From JACKEQ01 sp041389565 (GTDB taxonomy: Bacteria; Myxococcota_A; UBA796; GCA-2862545): a stretch of 64,000 bases of DNA. Below the pieces are notes generated by a model. The model had not been told where the DNA came from, ran no database searches, and saw only the letters and a list, made by a program, of their open reading frames with translations. The position numbers were made by a program, and so were the translations under genes. This document shows, piece after piece, positions 7,872 through 16,726 of the stretch. The stretch is taken from the NCBI GenBank assembly GCA_041389565.1, contig JAWKRP010000011.1, forward strand, positions 62,001 through 126,000, read 5' to 3'. The stretch's first letter is position 1; every line of letters starts with the position of its first letter.

Positions 7872-9206
7872 GATCCGCGGCGGGAGCGGGAGGGGCTCGA
7901 TGAGGTCGATGACCTCCGCTTCCTCCCAGGCTTCGGGCGGCAGGCTCACCGACACCGGGAGCGGAGGGGAGGGGTTCGTCGGGATGGGCGGGCGGGTCGA
8001 CTTCTCGGTGTCGGGGTCGTACGTGCGACCGCCGCGCGCCCGCTCGATGGCGGCTTCCGTCGCATTGGCGATGGACTCCGTGAGGGAGGCCTCGGCGTCG
8101 TCCCACCCGGTGTCCTTCAGGAAGATGTGGGTGGGGTCGTTCTCGAGCAGCGACGAGAGGTCGCCGAGGCTCATCGTGTTGGTGTCCTCCTCGGGGACCT
8201 CGCGCGGCAGCGTGGGGTAGCGGCCGGTGATGTCGACGCTGACGGGCGCGACCTGCACCATCAGCGCCGTATCGGGGTCTTCGGGGGCATGCGTGAGCCA
8301 CGGAAGCGCGTGCTCGTGCGCGAAGGACTCGAGGCTCGGACCCGGCGCGCGGTCCGCCAGGCGCCGGAGGGTCTGCGCGGCACCGTTCGCGGCGGGCCTG
8401 GAGGCCGGGCTGTACGCCGCCATGCGGAGGAGCAGGCTGCGGAGCGTCTGCTCGTCGGCGGCGCTGCGCATGGAGAAGTCGGCGTGCCGCACGGCCTGAC
8501 CGAGGAACAGGTCGTGGTCGGGGTTCCCGCGCGGGATCGTGCGCAGCCAGCGGTTCGACAGGAGCTCGATGCCGAGCACACCCAGCGAGTACATGTCGGC
8601 TGCATGGGTGGGCGGGCGCCCGAGCTCGCGCTCCGGAGCCACGTAGGAGCGCGCGCTGCGCGAGACCGCGCCGGCATCCTCGCCCGACAGCCGGCTGGCG
8701 CCCGTTCCGAAGTCGAGCACCTTGAGCTCGCCGTCGCGGTCGACCATCACGTTGCTGGGCTTCAGATCGCAGTGGAGGATGCGGAGAGCCCGCGTCTCGC
8801 CCCACGGGACGCGGTTCAGCGCGGCATCGAGCGCCACCGCGATTCCGCGCAGGATCTCGCACACCACCCGCGGCGGCACGGGAGTGTTGGTCTCGCGGAG
8901 CAGCTCGCACCAGTCGAGCAGGTCGACGCCATCGACGTACGGGTAGAGCAAGCCGAGGTGGCCGTCGATCTCGAGCACCTGCTCCGAGCAGACGATGTGG
9001 CGCTGGTCGAGGGCCGTGAGCCGCGCGCTGTTCTCCTGCAGCCCGACGATGATGGCGGGGTCGGCGGAGCGCTTGAGCACCTTGACGGCCGCGAGTCGCG
9101 ACCCACCCTCGAGCTGGCGCTCGGCCACGAACGTCGCGGCTACGGGAGAAGTGGCGACCTCACGGAGCAACAGGACGCGGGCCTGGCTCTGCAAGGCGGT
9201 GGTCAT
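7725..9206 (-). CDS. membrane-anchored Ser/Thr protein kinase (atypical)
   Basis: The 493-residue product has an N-terminal eukaryote-like kinase domain (about 1-290), a Pro/Glu/Asp-rich linker and one C-terminal transmembrane segment (last 35 residues, SWLLLGVVAMMTGGLIAVGA onward). The catalytic Lys is in AAVKVLKR (about residue 42), the catalytic loop is ILHCDLKPSNVMV (about 144) and the metal loop is VLDFGTGA. The APE-like element reads YVAPERELG. It is non-RD (Cys instead of Arg) and the Gly-rich loop is poorly formed (EVATSPVAATFVA). Catalytic residues are otherwise intact. It is divergent from the envelope operon at 9337. Confidence 0.85.
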   Translation of the reverse strand: MTTALQSQARVLLLREVATSPVAATFVAERQLEGGSRLAAVKVLKRSADPAIIVGLQENSARLTALDQRHIVCSEQVLEIDGHLGLLYPYVDGVDLLDWCELLRETNTPVPPRVVCEILRGIAVALDAALNRVPWGETRALRILHCDLKPSNVMVDRDGELKVLDFGTGASRLSGEDAGAVSRSARSYVAPERELGRPPTHAADMYSLGVLGIELLSNRWLRTIPRGNPDHDLFLGQAVRHADFSMRSAADEQTLRSLLLRMAAYSPASRPAANGAAQTLRRLADRAPGPSLESFAHEHALPWLTHAPEDPDTALMVQVAPVSVDITGRYPTLPREVPEEDTNTMSLGDLSSLLENDPTHIFLKDTGWDDAEASLTESIANATEAAIERARGGRTYDPDTEKSTRPPIPTNPSPPLPVSVSLPPEAWEEAEVIDLIEPLPLPPRISADPTEEVVEAPQSWLLLGVVAMMTGGLIAVGALIVGTVTGILIALAL

Positions 9207-9336
9207 CGCGGGGTCGACTCCGGGGTCCGGCTCGCCGCCGGGAGCAGCTCGCCAACCGTAGCATGTTGATTTCACGCCCGGACCTGTGGCATCTATGGTC
9301 GGGCCGTGGACGCTGCCCGTCCGGCGAGGAGCATGC

Positions 9337-10371
9337 ATGCAGAGGGTCCGACTGCTCGGATTGGTCGCCCTGTTGATCGGGTTGAACGCCTGCGAATACA
9401 TCGAACAGCTCACCGGCACCGCAGGGGGCCTGCCCGAGGGTGTCGAGGAGCAGATCAAGCGCGGCGACTGGCCGGGCGCGATGCCGAAGCTCGCGGAGGC
9501 CTCCAAGGCGGATCCGACGAACGTCGAGGTCGCGACGTACCTGGCGTTCACGCAGATGATGTCCGGCGACTACGCGGGTGCCGACAAGACCCTCGCGGCC
9601 GCGCAGGACGCGGCGCCCGACGACAAGAAGCCCGAGATCCAGCTCCGCAGGGCGCTCATCGGGCTGCGCACGCGCGACATGGATGCCGTGCGCGAGCACG
9701 CGAAGGCGTCGGGGCTGAACGAGGGCAAGCTGCTGGCCGCCGAGGTGCACATCGTGGATCTCGAGGCCGATTCGGCCCGTCCGCTGCTGCAGGAGATCCA
9801 GAACGACCCCACGGTCGTCGGCGAGACCGCCAAGAAGTACCTCGAGATGCTCGACCAGGGGGCCGTCCAGGAAGGCCTCGCCGAGGTCACGGCGCTCTGG
9901 GCGCTCGGAGATCGCGCCACGGCCTGTGATCACGCGTCCGAGATCATCCCCGACCTCGACGACGGTCCCGAGAAGTCGGAGCTCCAGCTCCTGTGGGCCA
10001 GCCGCGCGCTCACGAGCGGCAAGGTCGGCGTCGCGAACGCGCTCGTGTCCGAGATCCTCGAGCTGCCGTCGCCCGATCAGGCATGGCGGCTCCAGGCCAC
10101 CAAGGCCCAGATCGCCATCGCCGAGGGGGAGTACGAGAAGGGCATGGAGATGCTGAACAAGCTCGAAGGCGGTGCACCTGCCGACGGGCTCGCCGATGCA
10201 CGCGCCACCGCGTGTGCGCTGGCCGCCGACAAGGAAGTCGCCATCCGGATTGCAGGAGATTTGAAATCAAATGCGATCGCCTGGTGTCTGGAGAGAGCCG
10301 GAGCCCACGACGAGGCCAAGCAGCACTCGGTGCCCGGCTCGAAGATGAAGGACTTCCTGGAGAAGAAGTGA
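9337..10371 (+). CDS. TPR-like lipoprotein
   Basis: The 344-residue product has a lipoprotein signal (MQRVRLLGLVALLIGLNAC, Cys 19 as lipidation site, with Asn at -2). It then has helical TPR-like repeats: a pair around EQIKRGDWPGAMPKLAEASK and AFTQMMSGDYAGADKTLAAA, and another near GEYEKGMEMLNKLEGG. It probably lies in the periplasm, tethered to a membrane, as a scaffold. It is the first gene of the eleven-gene region-2 locus. ATG follows GCGAGGAG. The stop overlaps the next start (TGATG). Confidence 0.8.
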   Translation: MQRVRLLGLVALLIGLNACEYIEQLTGTAGGLPEGVEEQIKRGDWPGAMPKLAEASKADPTNVEVATYLAFTQMMSGDYAGADKTLAAAQDAAPDDKKPEIQLRRALIGLRTRDMDAVREHAKASGLNEGKLLAAEVHIVDLEADSARPLLQEIQNDPTVVGETAKKYLEMLDQGAVQEGLAEVTALWALGDRATACDHASEIIPDLDDGPEKSELQLLWASRALTSGKVGVANALVSEILELPSPDQAWRLQATKAQIAIAEGEYEKGMEMLNKLEGGAPADGLADARATACALAADKEVAIRIAGDLKSNAIAWCLERAGAHDEAKQHSVPGSKMKDFLEKK

Positions 10372-10823
10372 TGCGTTCCGTTTCCCCAACCCGCTTGTCG
10401 GCCCTGAGGTCCCTGTGCTGGGCAGTCGCACTGTGGCCCGTGACGGGGGCGGTCGCGATGGCGCAGGACGAGGGGATCCCCGTCACCGTCGAGGTCCGGA
10501 ACGAGGTGGGCGAGGTCATCCCCACGGCCGTCGTCCGGCATCCGAACGAGAAGGAACAGCACAAGGTGAACACCGAGACCGGCCGGTGGACCGAGAAGGT
10601 CCTCTACATGATGGACGGCTCGGAGTTCACCTTCGCGAAGGGGGAGATCCTCACGTTCGAGGTGTCGGCCCCCGGGTACAAGAACGAGACCGTCACGTAC
10701 GTCGTGCGTAAGCGGAAGAACCTCATCCCCGTTGCATTGGCGAAGCTGGACCTCGACCTGACCGAGGACCAGGACATGTCGCCGAACATCAACTTCGGCC
10801 GCGACAAGCCGCTCGACAAGTAG
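10371..10823 (+). CDS. small secreted protein with carboxypeptidase-regulatory-like fold
   Basis: The 150-residue protein has a long signal peptide (hydrophobic LCWAVALWPVTGAVAMA, cleavage before QDEG). A single Ig-like or carboxypeptidase-regulatory-like domain follows: VTVEVRNEVGEVIPTAVVRH, a middle strand block, then EILTFEVSAPGYKNETVTYVVR. SAPGY is the usual loop of that fold. Such domains often cap or strengthen envelope complexes and peptide-binding machines. It overlaps its upstream neighbour by one base and is eight bases from the TolA-like gene. Confidence 0.72.
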   Translation: MRSVSPTRLSALRSLCWAVALWPVTGAVAMAQDEGIPVTVEVRNEVGEVIPTAVVRHPNEKEQHKVNTETGRWTEKVLYMMDGSEFTFAKGEILTFEVSAPGYKNETVTYVVRKRKNLIPVALAKLDLDLTEDQDMSPNINFGRDKPLDK

Positions 10824-10831
10824 GAACCGGA

Positions 10832-12685
10832 ATGCGCAACAAAGTCATCGTGTTGAGCCTGCTCGGCGCCCTCGGCAGCTACGCCTGGGCCCAGTCGGCC
10901 TCGTGGACCGACTTCGAGGAATCGTTCGCGGACTTCCCCTGCCAGGACGGATGGATGGGGTGCATCCAGGGGGGGAGCACGCTCGATCCCGAGGTGCAGG
11001 CCGACGGCAAGGGCATGCCCGTCGCGGCCGACATGCGCGTGGGCTGGTTCGATCTCGAGCCCACCAAGAACTTCAGCCCGTTCGTCGCGCTGTCGAAGTA
11101 CCCCGGCACCGAGCCCGCACGCGTGGGCCAGGAGCCCGTGGCCGACGTCGGCACGCCCCCCGAGCCGGGCACCGAGGAGCCGAAGCCCGAGGGCACCACG
11201 AACGCCGGAACGAACAGCAACGACGGTTCCACCGACAACGTCGAGTTCTTCGACCCCGAAGCCGAGCGTGCACGCATCGAGTCCGAGAAGCGCCGGCTCG
11301 CCGAGCTCGAGGCGAACCGGGCCCAGAAGCGCGCCGAAGAGGAGGCCGATCGTGCCCGCGCCCAGGCCGATCAGGCGAAGCGTGAGGCGGAGTCCCGCCA
11401 GAAGGCCGCGGATGCGGCACTGAAGGCCGCGCAGGCCGCACAGGACGAAGCAGAGAAGAAGCGCCTCCAGGAGGTCGCCGCGAAGGCCAAGGAAGACCAG
11501 GAGCGCGCCGCCAAGGCCGCGGCCGACGCCGAGCGCCTGCGCAAGGAGCGTGACGCCCAGGAGGCCGCCGAGCGGAAGAAGGCGGAAGAAGCCGCGGCCG
11601 CCGCGAAGCGTGCGGACGAGGAGAAGAAGCGCCGGGAGGCCGAGGAGGCCCGCAAGGCCGAGGAGGCCCGCAAGGCTGAAGAAGCCGCTCGCGCCAAGGC
11701 CGACGCCGAGGCGAAGAAGGCCGCCGACGCCGCTCGCGCGAAGGCCGAGCAGGAAGCGAAGGCCGCCGCGGCAGAAGCCGCGCGCAAGGCCGAGGAGGCC
11801 GCAGCGAAGGCCAAGGCCGCCGCCGACGACGCCGAGCGCAAGCGCCTCGAGGAGGAGAGCCGCAAGGCCGCCGAGGAGCAGAAGAAGGCCGAAGAAGCTG
11901 CGCGTCAGAAGGCCGAGGCCGCAGCGAAGGCCGCGGAGGAGGAAGCGCGCCGCAAGTCCGAAGAGGAGGCACGGCTCCGCGCCGAGGCCGACCGGAAGCG
12001 GATGGAAGAGGAGAAGGCCAAGATCGCGGCCGAGCAGAAGGCCGAGGGCGGGGGAGAAGACGCCAACGTCGACGCTGCGGCGGCCGCCGGTGGCTGTTCC
12101 GACCTCGTGCAGCTCGAGACCGAGGCCATCCTCGGGAAGCTCTCGGGCACGCAGACCCAGTGCCTCGAAGAGAGCCTGAAGGCATCCACCCGGATGACCC
12201 AGAAGGGCAAGATCAGCCGGATGCTCATGGTCAACGCGTTCTCGGCGGGCGACACCGACACCTGGGAGAAGCTGATCAAGCGGCACCTCCAGGAGATCGA
12301 GCAGTCCGATCCCGACCTCTGCTACAAATACGCGCTGCACCTCTCCAAGAAGGGGCCGGCCTCTGCGTACGGCGTCATCCAGTGGTCGAACGTGGCGCTC
12401 GAGAACCGCACGGTGTGGACGGGCAACACGTACACCTCGCGGGTGTACAGCCTGTACAAGATCCGGGCCGCTGCCGCGCAGAAGATCTGGCAGGATCTGG
12501 AGAACAAGCACGCTTCGAATCCCACGGAGGACTCGAACACGAAGGTGAAGGACGCACGCAACCAGACCAAGGTCTTCGCGCGTGAGTGGTACGAATACGC
12601 CAAGGTGGCCGGGAAGGACCTCACGACTGCGCTCGATCTGTGCATGTCGGCGGCCGGCACCAAGGACTACTGCGAGGCCGGTTGA
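10832..12685 (+). CDS. TolA-like coiled-coil periplasmic protein with Cys-rich C-terminal domain
   Basis: The product is 617 residues: a signal peptide (VLSLLGALGSYAWAQ), a folded N-terminal part to about residue 90, a Pro/Gly/Thr linker, a very long Ala/Lys/Glu/Arg coiled coil (about 150-405, dense in AEEARKAEEARK-type heptads) and a compact C-terminal domain (about 420-617) with six cysteines. The coil resembles TolA's domain II, but the C-terminal domain is not TolA-III, and no N-terminal membrane helix is retained beyond the signal. The C-terminal domain is closely related to the whole mature part of the lipoprotein at 56750. It probably bridges the periplasm. The next gene overlaps its stop. 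Confidence 0.82.
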   Translation: MRNKVIVLSLLGALGSYAWAQSASWTDFEESFADFPCQDGWMGCIQGGSTLDPEVQADGKGMPVAADMRVGWFDLEPTKNFSPFVALSKYPGTEPARVGQEPVADVGTPPEPGTEEPKPEGTTNAGTNSNDGSTDNVEFFDPEAERARIESEKRRLAELEANRAQKRAEEEADRARAQADQAKREAESRQKAADAALKAAQAAQDEAEKKRLQEVAAKAKEDQERAAKAAADAERLRKERDAQEAAERKKAEEAAAAAKRADEEKKRREAEEARKAEEARKAEEAARAKADAEAKKAADAARAKAEQEAKAAAAEAARKAEEAAAKAKAAADDAERKRLEEESRKAAEEQKKAEEAARQKAEAAAKAAEEEARRKSEEEARLRAEADRKRMEEEKAKIAAEQKAEGGGEDANVDAAAAAGGCSDLVQLETEAILGKLSGTQTQCLEESLKASTRMTQKGKISRMLMVNAFSAGDTDTWEKLIKRHLQEIEQSDPDLCYKYALHLSKKGPASAYGVIQWSNVALENRTVWTGNTYTSRVYSLYKIRAAAAQKIWQDLENKHASNPTEDSNTKVKDARNQTKVFAREWYEYAKVAGKDLTTALDLCMSAAGTKDYCEAG

Positions 12686-14058
12686 TGAAGAAGACGATGG
12701 GGGTGGTCGCGCTCACGCTGGGATTCGCGCTGAGCCTCTGGGGCTGTTCGGGAAGCTCCTCGACCGAGACCCCGGATCCGGTGGCCGAAGCCGCGCAGTC
12801 TCTCTCGGAGGAGCGGGTGGCCGAAGGCTGGCCCGTTCAGTACGCGACCATCGAGTCGTTCGCGGACTACCAGTCTCCGGGCTGGGTCACGCTGGTGCAA
12901 GACCGCAACTACCGGGACTCCGTCGAGAAGCTCGACGGTCTGGGAGCCGCCCGCGCCCACGCCGAGGCCGCGTCGCTGTTCAAGCAGGCTGCGCTCGTCA
13001 GCGTGAACGCGGCGATCGAGACGTACGCGAAGACCCCTCAGAAGACCGACCCCGTCGGGGCCGCGCACCTCCTGGCCGTCGGCTACGCCCTGAACGGGGA
13101 TCTCGCGAAGGCGCGTGAGGCGAGCGCCCGTCTCGATGGCGTCGAAGACGTCACCGTTCGCTGGCACGCCCCGTGGAAGGCGTGGCTCGCGGGGCCCGCC
13201 GCCTGGCCGCCCGATCTCTCGGCGCTCCCTGTCGAGCTCCCCGAGGTCCAGCCCGGCGTGTGGCCCGTGCTCGACGACATCCCGCACTACGAGCTGCCCG
13301 TGCAGGCGGAGGGCGACCTCGCGCAGCCGATGGGAGACCCCGGCTCGCTCGTCGCGCTCGCGCTGTGGCACGAGAAGGCCGCGAGGATGGCGGCTGGGGA
13401 ACAGGCCGACCAGATCGCGCTCTACACGGCGCGCTACCGCTTCCCGATCGAGCCCGCGCCACCCGCGGCGCCGCTCACGATGCCGTTCCTGTACGCGTCC
13501 GACATGCTCGTCCCCGCAGATGGTGCGTTCCTGGCGGATCTCACGGGCAAGATGGGCGCGGCCGCGGTGGACAAGCACAAGGATACGTCCCTCACGGCGT
13601 ATCTTGCGAGCCTGTCGAGGGAGGACGGCAAGGTGAACGCGGAACGCGCCGTCGACATCGCCACTGCGCTGCGCGACTCCATCGTCGACCAGAGCAAGGC
13701 GAAGACCAACGCCGAGGTGCTGCGGCATCACCGGATGTTCGCCGACATCGCGTACACCGGGCTGCTCCGCAACCTGGCCTTCGTGGCCGACGCCGAAGGT
13801 GGCGACACCGAGGGAGGCCGCGAAGAGGGCGGCAAGCTCCGTCTGATCGCCATGGATGCAAGCAACGACCACACGGGTTGTGCTGTCGCGCTGATGTCGC
13901 TGGCGGCGTGGGACACGGGCAACCGTTTCCCTTCGCGTGCCCAGGAGATCATCCACCGGAACTCGAACTTCTATCCCTCTCTCGAAGCCGCGCGGTACGG
14001 ACTCGACGTCCTCGCACTGCGCGTCGGAAGAGAGCGGGTCGAAACCCCTGGGATGTAG
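12685..14058 (+). CDS. lipoprotein of the ABC/TolA-like locus, unknown function
   Basis: The 457-residue product starts MKKTMGVVALTLGFALSLWG-Cys, a proper lipobox. The mature protein is mostly helical with TPR-like stretches (AAHLLAVGYALNGDLAKARE), a Pro-rich middle (residues about 200-230), and a C-terminal helical half (NFYPSLEAARYGLDVLAL). I know no family. The start is the ATG within TGATG at the TolA-like stop. Membership in the operon suggests an accessory role for the substrate-binding protein 12 bases downstream. Confidence 0.72.
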   Translation: MKKTMGVVALTLGFALSLWGCSGSSSTETPDPVAEAAQSLSEERVAEGWPVQYATIESFADYQSPGWVTLVQDRNYRDSVEKLDGLGAARAHAEAASLFKQAALVSVNAAIETYAKTPQKTDPVGAAHLLAVGYALNGDLAKAREASARLDGVEDVTVRWHAPWKAWLAGPAAWPPDLSALPVELPEVQPGVWPVLDDIPHYELPVQAEGDLAQPMGDPGSLVALALWHEKAARMAAGEQADQIALYTARYRFPIEPAPPAAPLTMPFLYASDMLVPADGAFLADLTGKMGAAAVDKHKDTSLTAYLASLSREDGKVNAERAVDIATALRDSIVDQSKAKTNAEVLRHHRMFADIAYTGLLRNLAFVADAEGGDTEGGREEGGKLRLIAMDASNDHTGCAVALMSLAAWDTGNRFPSRAQEIIHRNSNFYPSLEAARYGLDVLALRVGRERVETPGM

Positions 14059-14070
14059 GAGAACGCGAAC

Positions 14071-15642
14071 ATGTCGCGCGCACGCCACCTGTTGTCGGCG
14101 ATTGGACTCTGTGCCGGGATCACCCTGCTCACGGGGAGTTCGATCTCGTTCTACGAAGAGTCTCTGCCCACGACCATGAACCCGCTGTTCGCACGGGGCA
14201 TGGTCGACAAGCGGACGCACGAGCTCGTGTTCGACCGCCTCTTCTACCGCTCCGCCATCACCAACGAGCTCAAGAGCAACCTGGTCGCGAAGTGGCAGAA
14301 GGTCGATGACGGCAGCAAGCTCAAGATCTACCTGAAGGAAGGGGTCAAGTGGCACGACGGCAAGCCGTTCGGTCCCGACGACATCTGCTTCACGATCGAC
14401 GCCATGCTGAACCCCAAGACGCCTTCGCCCATCGCGAAGGGGTACCGCGAGTCCATCGTGGGGTGCGAGTCCTTCAAGAAGGAGAACAGCGCCGTCATCG
14501 AGTTCGTGAAGCCCTTCCACAACCCCCGTGAGCGCGTCGCGTTCAGCGTGCTCCCGGCGCATGCGTTCGACAGCACCGAGATCTCGCCCGACCTCGACTT
14601 CAGCTCGCGCCCGGTGGGCACGGGCCCGATGAAGGGTGCGAAGGGGCGCCAGGCGGTCACGTTCACCGCCATGCCGAACGTGCACCACAACGCCAAGATC
14701 CTCCAGGCCCAGGCCCAGGAGGGTGGCGACCCGTTCGTCCAGGTGCGAACCCTGCTCACGGGCGGCGTGCACGGCGTGATCGCGGTCGCTCCGCAGCACC
14801 GGCCCGACGTCCGCGCGTCCGACGACGTGGCACTCAAGTCGTACGACCTCCGGTCGTGGTGGTTCATCGCGCTGAACACCAACAAGGGTGCGCTCGCGAG
14901 CCAGAAGGTGCGCGAGGCCATCGAGCACACGGTCGACCGTACGCAGCTCCGCGAGCTCACCATCGGCGTGAAGGCCGACGAAGCCAACTCGCCGTGTGAG
15001 TTCGTCAGCGGCCCGTTCGTCGGGTCGTCGCCGTACTACAACCGCTCGATCAAGCCGCGTCCGCGGGCGGATCGCGCGCGTGCCTCGGAGCTGATGAAGG
15101 AAGCCGGAGCCCAGGAGCAGGCAGGCCGCTGGATCCTCGGCGGAGAGCCCATCACGCTCCGCATCGGGATGAACGCGCCCCTCGACTCCGAAGCGAAAGA
15201 CCTCCTGAACCAGATCGGGAACCAGCTCCAGGAAGGCGGGTTCGATCGCCAGGTCTTCCGGGTGCCGTACGACGACTGGGTGACGCGGGCCGTCACCGGC
15301 CGGCTGTCCGACGAGTTCGACGCGCTGATCGGCAAGTGGTCGTTCGGCGTGGTGGAAGAGGTGAACCCGATGTTCCACACCCGCACTGCAGGGCAGGGGG
15401 CGCTGAACATCTTCAACTACTCGAACGCCGACGTGGACTCGATCCTCACGCGCTACGACGCCGCGAAGACCGACACCGAAGCGCAGGACGCCTACCACGA
15501 GCTCCACGAGTACCTGGCCCGCGACCTCCCGTACATCTTCCTGTGGAAGCTCGACACCAAGAGCGCGTGGCGGAACGAGGTCCGGAACAACACGATCTCG
15601 CCGTTCTTCTACTTCACCGAGTTCGACGGCTGGCGTCTCTGA
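14071..15642 (+). CDS. ABC transporter substrate-binding protein, family 5 (peptide/nickel type)
   Basis: The protein has 523 residues, the usual size for DppA/OppA-type binding proteins. It has a signal peptide (residues about 1-25), the early segment LPTTMNPLFARGMVDKRTHE, and the classic family-5 signature LKEGVKWHDGKPFGPDDI (about residues 88-105). Further family features are SWWFIALNTNKGALASQKVR and the C-terminal ARDLPYIFLWK. No lipobox, so probably soluble in the periplasm. Its ligand cannot be read. It lies 12 bases after the preceding lipoprotein gene; the permeases follow after a 151-base gap with a hairpin and a promoter-like site. Confidence 0.9.
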   Translation: MSRARHLLSAIGLCAGITLLTGSSISFYEESLPTTMNPLFARGMVDKRTHELVFDRLFYRSAITNELKSNLVAKWQKVDDGSKLKIYLKEGVKWHDGKPFGPDDICFTIDAMLNPKTPSPIAKGYRESIVGCESFKKENSAVIEFVKPFHNPRERVAFSVLPAHAFDSTEISPDLDFSSRPVGTGPMKGAKGRQAVTFTAMPNVHHNAKILQAQAQEGGDPFVQVRTLLTGGVHGVIAVAPQHRPDVRASDDVALKSYDLRSWWFIALNTNKGALASQKVREAIEHTVDRTQLRELTIGVKADEANSPCEFVSGPFVGSSPYYNRSIKPRPRADRARASELMKEAGAQEQAGRWILGGEPITLRIGMNAPLDSEAKDLLNQIGNQLQEGGFDRQVFRVPYDDWVTRAVTGRLSDEFDALIGKWSFGVVEEVNPMFHTRTAGQGALNIFNYSNADVDSILTRYDAAKTDTEAQDAYHELHEYLARDLPYIFLWKLDTKSAWRNEVRNNTISPFFYFTEFDGWRL

Positions 15643-15663
15643 CGGTCCCGCGGCTCACGAGCC

Positions 15664-15684
15664 GTCCCGGCCACAGCCCGGGAC
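15664..15684 (+). terminator. hairpin downstream of the substrate-binding protein gene
   Basis: GTCCCGG, a seven-base loop, then CCGGGAC form a perfect seven-pair stem 22 bases after the stop. No U-run follows, so it is either a weak terminator or a 3'-end stabiliser that lowers readthrough from the abundant binding-protein message into the permease genes. A partial terminator after the binding-protein gene is common in ABC importer operons. Confidence 0.4.
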
Positions 15685-15728
15685 GCGTTCGGGGCCGTGC
15701 GGCGCGGTGATTTTCGCGCTGCGGGCGC

Positions 15729-15758
15729 GAGACACGCGCCCCACACGTGCTGTATGAT
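15729..15758 (+). promoter_or_regulatory. candidate sigma-70 promoter before the permease genes
   Basis: GAGACA at 15729-15734 (four of six to TTGACA), an 18-base spacer and TATGAT at 15753-15758 (five of six to TATAAT). It lies 36 bases before the first permease start. The AT-richness of the -10 stands out against the surrounding GC-rich sequence. Not experimentally supported. Confidence 0.4.
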
Positions 15759-15793
15759 TCAGCGGCCCGTCAGACGAGAGGAGGAGCGCCGGT

Positions 15794-16726
15794 TTGAAGT
15801 GGTGGATGCGTCCGCTGGTGCGGCTCGTTGCGGCCATCCTGCTGCCCCTCGTCGTGCCGGCGCTCATCACCGGCGCCCTGTGGGCCCTCCCCGGCGACCC
15901 CGCGTCGATCATCTGTCCGCCCGGCGCCTGTGACGGTCGCGACGCGCTCGCGGCCCGCTGGGGGCTCGATCAGGGGCCCCTCCACTTCTACCTGAATTGG
16001 ATCAGCGCCGCGGCGACGGGAGACTTCGGCCGCAGCTGGACGCTCATGGCCGGTAGCCCGGTGTACGACGAGATGGTGTCGTCGGTGCCGTGGACGGCCC
16101 TGCTCGTGCTGCTGGCTCTGGTCCCGCTCGTGCTCGGAACCGTGCTGGCCGCGCTCGGCTGGCTCCCCAAGGTGCTCGACTACGTCTGGCAGCTCGTGGG
16201 AATCGCGCCGGCCGTGATCCTCGCGCTCATCGTGGCCGCGTACATCACGATCACCTGGGGCGCCACGTTCGGTGACTGGCGGCCCGATCTCGCGAAGCTC
16301 GTGCTCGGCGGGCTCGTGCTGGGGGTCGCCGATGGGGCGCTGGCCGGGGCCGTGCTCGGAACCCGGGCGGTGTTCGAGGAGGAGGTGAAGCAGCGCTACG
16401 TGCAGATCGCGCTGCTCCGCGGCGAGACGGTGCTCGCGAACGCGCTGCCGAACGTGCTGCCCGCGATGATCGGGCAGATGCGGGGGCGCGTGCTCCACGT
16501 GCTGTCGGGTGCCGTCATCGTGGAGGTGGTCGTCGGGATCCCCGGGCTCGGGCAGCTCCTGTGGGATGGCACGATGAAGCAGGACTTCGGAGTCGTGCTC
16601 GCCGCGACGTTCGCGTTCTCCGCCTTCTCCGGCCTGCTCATGCTCGTCCAGGCCATCTCCGAGATCGCGGTCGCGCTGTACGTGCGGCGCAGCCCGAGCG
16701 GTGTGCTCGAGGAGGCCGTGCAGTGA
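15794..16726 (+). CDS. ABC transporter permease (Dpp/OppB-type)
   Basis: The 310-residue inner-membrane protein has the DppB-like layout: N-terminal helix (LVRLVAAILLPLVVPAL), a periplasmic loop carrying ALPGDPAS, the loop with DFGRSW, and five further helices. The ATP-binding-subunit contact loop (EAA-like) is around VKQRYVQIALLRGETVLANAL, followed by VVEVVVGIPGLGQLL, which is characteristic of this family. TTG start is chosen because GAGGAGGAG lies at the right distance and the first in-frame ATG comes four codons later. The stop overlaps the second permease (GTGA). Confidence 0.87.
   Translation: MKWWMRPLVRLVAAILLPLVVPALITGALWALPGDPASIICPPGACDGRDALAARWGLDQGPLHFYLNWISAAATGDFGRSWTLMAGSPVYDEMVSSVPWTALLVLLALVPLVLGTVLAALGWLPKVLDYVWQLVGIAPAVILALIVAAYITITWGATFGDWRPDLAKLVLGGLVLGVADGALAGAVLGTRAVFEEEVKQRYVQIALLRGETVLANALPNVLPAMIGQMRGRVLHVLSGAVIVEVVVGIPGLGQLLWDGTMKQDFGVVLAATFAFSAFSGLLMLVQAISEIAVALYVRRSPSGVLEEAVQ

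Noticed and set aside
9207..9336. A promoter in the divergent gap: TTGATT at 9266 with TATGGT at 9294.
   Set aside because: The 22-base spacing is too long for sigma-70, and no better pair is visible, though some promoter must be there.
10604..12511. A minus-strand frame opposite the TolA-like gene, rich in Leu and Gly.
   Set aside because: Antisense of an Ala/Lys/Glu coiled coil; no start signal and it contradicts the operon direction.
10832..12685. Naming the coiled-coil protein TolA.
   Set aside because: The coil is similar in composition, but the C-terminal domain differs, no membrane helix remains beyond the signal, and TolQ/TolR/Pal are absent nearby.
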